From contig SXJH01000109.1 in assembly GCA_005779435.1 (NCBI GenBank), positions 1 through 8,258 on the forward strand: a stretch of 8,258 nt of DNA, given 5' to 3'. Below the pieces are notes generated by a model. It was not told the origin of the DNA. It saw nothing but the letters and a program-made list of their open reading frames with translations, and made no database searches. The stretch is from Nitrosomonas sp. (lineage in GTDB: Bacteria; Pseudomonadota; Gammaproteobacteria; Burkholderiales; Nitrosomonadaceae). The translations under genes and the position numbers were made by a program. Below are positions 6,351-8,258 of this stretch, one piece after another (the first letter of the stretch is position 1; every line of letters begins with the position of its first letter).

Positions 6351-8129
6351 ATGCTGCACCGATACTCATTCGCGCGCCTTGTCCTGTACTGGCTGATAAG
6401 TTGTTTTCTTGCAGGGACTGCAATGGCGCAACCGATTTGCGAGCAAAGCGGCGAAACACGGATATGGATCTCACCGCTCAATCCGCAAAGCACCGGAACG
6501 ATTAAGATCATGGCCGTATCCGCCGCCGCTCCGGCGGCGCAATTGTCGCTCTTTGACGATCAAGACCAAGCGATTTCGCTATCCATCCGGCGGCGCGGCG
6601 GCCCGCCGTGGAGCTTGCTTGCCGAAGTGGAAAATTTACCGCCGGGAAATTACCGTGTCTTGGTTCAGAGCAGCGGTAGCGAACCGGCGGCTTGCCGGGA
6701 GGTAATCGTCGACACTCCGGCAATTGCGCAAAGACTGCAAACCTGGGATCTTGCCAGCGAAGCGTTTTATTCCGCATGGATTGAGGAATTATTCGGCGCA
6801 CCGGCGGAAGAAAATTTCAGTTTTGCTTCGTTGGAACCGGTATTGCGCAATGCCGGACGCAATTTCTTGCACAATTATCTCGGACAAAACGAAGATGCCA
6901 ACCTGCCGCTGACACCCGACTGCGCCGATCTTCCCTATACATTGCGCGCCTATTTCGCGTGGAAAACCGGTTTACCGTTTGCGTACCGCGCTTGCAATCG
7001 CGGCTCGGCTAACGCGCCGCCGAAATGCGGCCCCCCTTCCATCGTGACGGAATTCATGCACGGCGCAAGCTCGCAAGCCAGTTTCAGAAAATTTACCCGG
7101 CAATTGACCGATACGGTACATTCAGGCTCGGCGAGAACCGGGATTGACGACGAATCCGCCGATTTCTATCCTATTCCGCTGCGTCGTGAAACGCTTTGGC
7201 CGGGAACGATTTTCGCCGATCCGTACGGACATATTTTGGTACTCGCCGAATGGGTGCCGCAAACGGCAGATCGTCCGGGCATGTTGCTGGCGATCGATGC
7301 GCAGCCGGACAATTCGGTCGCGCGCAAGAAAGTTTGGGAAGGCACCGCGCTGTTTGCCAACGCCGCCAATGCCGGACCGGGATTCAAAGCATTTCGTCCG
7401 TTGATTCGAACAACGCCCGGCAAATGGCGCGTGCTCTCCAATCGCGAACTCACCGGACAATCCGGTTTCGTCCCCTTCTCTCGCGAACAGGAGCAACTCG
7501 CACCGGACGATTTCTACGCCAGGCTAACAAAACTGATCAATCCCGATGGCTTGAATCCGCTGCAAGCGTACGAAACCATGTTCGCCGCCTTGGTGGAACA
7601 AATCGAAACCCGCGTCAATTCGGTTGACAACGGCGAAGCCTATATGCGCAACAACCCGCGCCGCGCGATCCCGATGCCGTCCGGGGCGGCGATTTTCCAA
7701 ACCGTCGGTCCATGGGAGGATTACGCCACCCCGTCGCGCGATATGCGGCTATTGATTGCGATCAACGTATTGAATGATCTGCCCGATAAAATCGTGCGCC
7801 ATCCGGAATTGTTCGTGCTCGGGGATAAAAACCCGGAAACAATCCGCTCCGAAATCAAGCAACGCCACACTCAGCGGACTTGGGAACACAGCATTCGCTA
7901 CACCCGTTCGGACGGCAGCGAATGGGAGCTTCCGGTCGCTGAAATCTTGCAACGCAAGCCGCAATTTGAAATGGCGTACAACCCGAACGACTGCATCGAA
8001 ATCCGCTGGGGTGCGCAACCCGGTATGGAAGAATTCACCCCCTGTCACCGTTTTGCACCCGCCGAGCAACGCGCCAAAATGGAACAATACCGAATCTGGT
8101 TTCGCGAAGCCCGAAGGCCCTCTCAATAA
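6351..8129 (+). CDS. Exported protein of unknown function with a possible transglutaminase/papain-like Cys-His-Asp core
   Basis: I do not recognise this 592-residue family. Residues 1-26 form a clear signal peptide with a hydrophobic core (LVLYWLISCFLAG) and an AMA cleavage site, so the protein is predicted to be periplasmic or secreted. Residues about 27-121 are strand-rich and look like a small beta-sandwich with Cys30 and Cys115. Residues 190-213 (DCADLPYTLRAYFAWKTG, then LPFAYR) resemble the nucleophile helix of transglutaminase-like enzymes ('C.D...LRA...GiP.R'). GHILVLAEW supplies His294 and LLAIDAQPDN supplies Asp316, giving the order Cys-His-Asp. The mature part has seven cysteines: 30, 115, 191, 215, 226, 548 and 565. 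Six fall into close or plausible disulfide pairs, leaving Cys191 free. The C-terminal 250 residues show no motif I know. It starts 3 bp after pncB, with GAGG eight bases before the ATG. The gene is real; the enzyme idea is inference. Confidence 0.85.
   Translation: MLHRYSFARLVLYWLISCFLAGTAMAQPICEQSGETRIWISPLNPQSTGTIKIMAVSAAAPAAQLSLFDDQDQAISLSIRRRGGPPWSLLAEVENLPPGNYRVLVQSSGSEPAACREVIVDTPAIAQRLQTWDLASEAFYSAWIEELFGAPAEENFSFASLEPVLRNAGRNFLHNYLGQNEDANLPLTPDCADLPYTLRAYFAWKTGLPFAYRACNRGSANAPPKCGPPSIVTEFMHGASSQASFRKFTRQLTDTVHSGSARTGIDDESADFYPIPLRRETLWPGTIFADPYGHILVLAEWVPQTADRPGMLLAIDAQPDNSVARKKVWEGTALFANAANAGPGFKAFRPLIRTTPGKWRVLSNRELTGQSGFVPFSREQEQLAPDDFYARLTKLINPDGLNPLQAYETMFAALVEQIETRVNSVDNGEAYMRNNPRRAIPMPSGAAIFQTVGPWEDYATPSRDMRLLIAINVLNDLPDKIVRHPELFVLGDKNPETIRSEIKQRHTQRTWEHSIRYTRSDGSEWELPVAEILQRKPQFEMAYNPNDCIEIRWGAQPGMEEFTPCHRFAPAEQRAKMEQYRIWFREARRPSQ
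6521..6539 (+). repeat. Perfect GC-only hairpin inside the exported-protein gene
   Basis: CGCCGCCG (6521-6528) and CGGCGGCG (6532-6539) are exact reverse complements separated by CTC. The resulting 8-bp all-GC stem lies about 170 bp into the coding region, in codons for an alanine-rich linker. A second GC hairpin, CGGCG (6596-6600) with CGCCG (6604-6608), follows closely. Neither has a downstream T-run, so neither is an intrinsic terminator. They may pause the ribosome or polymerase, or simply follow from alanine, glycine and arginine codon choice. Confidence 0.6.
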
Positions 8130-8258
8130 ATATAATCTATAAATCAATTTATTAGGAATAATATTTTTTTGCAGTAACAATTTCTCAAAAACAAAAAACT
8201 CCAAACCAGCGCTTTTTTTATTCATCAATTTTATAAGTAATAATTTACATCCAATTGA
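8130..8258. other. AT-rich non-coding tail after the rightward gene block
   Basis: Only 27 of these 129 bases are G or C, a sharp fall from the preceding gene. I see no supported coding region. AATAAAT (8125-8131, crossing the stop codon) and ATTTATT (8147-8153) form a weak AT-only inverted repeat, and T-runs occur at 8164-8170 and 8213-8219; the second directly follows the palindrome AGCGCT (8208-8213). These could end the transcript, but neither is a convincing intrinsic terminator. The stretch may be the start of a longer spacer, a promoter region for a gene to the right, or the edge of a foreign segment. Confidence 0.5.

Noticed and set aside
8205..8219. Intrinsic terminator at AGCGCT followed by a T-run
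   Set aside because: AGCGCT is a palindrome with no loop, and I could not extend it to a real stem; it may still be weakly terminating but is not supported.
7749..8228. A 159-codon minus-strand frame starting in the AT-rich tail
   Set aside because: Most of it is antisense to the exported-protein gene, its start region is a poly-A-derived Lys/Asn/Leu stretch, and no ribosome site or family resemblance is seen.
1..8258. tRNA, rRNA, CRISPR arrays, insertion sequences and prophage genes
   Set aside because: Read-through of both strands found no cloverleaf-like segment, regularly spaced repeat, transposase or integrase motif; nearly all sequence is explained by the listed genes.

Overview
The window looks like a stretch of proteobacterial chromosome, most likely betaproteobacterial (a Nitrosomonadales-like relative is my best guess, from gene content, mid-50s G+C by eye and protein style; this is inference, not a search). 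It is gene-dense and holds seven complete protein genes and one cut by the left edge. No RNA gene, insertion sequence, CRISPR array or prophage gene was seen.

Layout. A leftward unit reads polX (296-2032) and then a phosphoribosyltransferase gene that starts at 279/282 and runs off the left edge. A 135-bp AT-rich gap (2033-2167) separates it from a rightward block of six tightly packed genes: archease (2168-2575), RNA ligase rtcB (2572-3999), a short HPF/RaiA-type ribosome-binding protein (4035-4382), nicotinamidase pncA (4423-5004), nicotinate phosphoribosyltransferase pncB (5001-6347), and an unrecognised 592-residue exported protein (6351-8129). Two junctions are 4-bp ATGA overlaps, one is a 3-bp gap and the other two gaps are 35 and 40 bp, so one transcript is plausible. 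After 8129 the sequence falls abruptly to about 21% G+C (27 of 129 bases) with no supported gene.

How the genes may work together. Archease and RtcB form a known pair: archease speeds guanylylation and turnover of RtcB, which joins 2',3'-cyclic phosphate (or 3'-phosphate) RNA ends to 5'-OH ends. The HPF/RaiA-type protein should bind the 30S decoding region in stress or stationary phase. PncA and PncB carry out two consecutive steps of Preiss-Handler NAD salvage (nicotinamide to nicotinate to nicotinate mononucleotide). The block therefore joins RNA end repair, ribosome protection and NAD recovery, which suggests a stress-recovery module; that link is inference from gene order.

The last gene is the least explained. 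It encodes a signal-peptide protein with a Cys-His-Asp pattern resembling transglutaminase/papain-like enzymes and an odd number of cysteines, which points to Cys191 as a possible nucleophile. It is the best candidate in the window for something undescribed.
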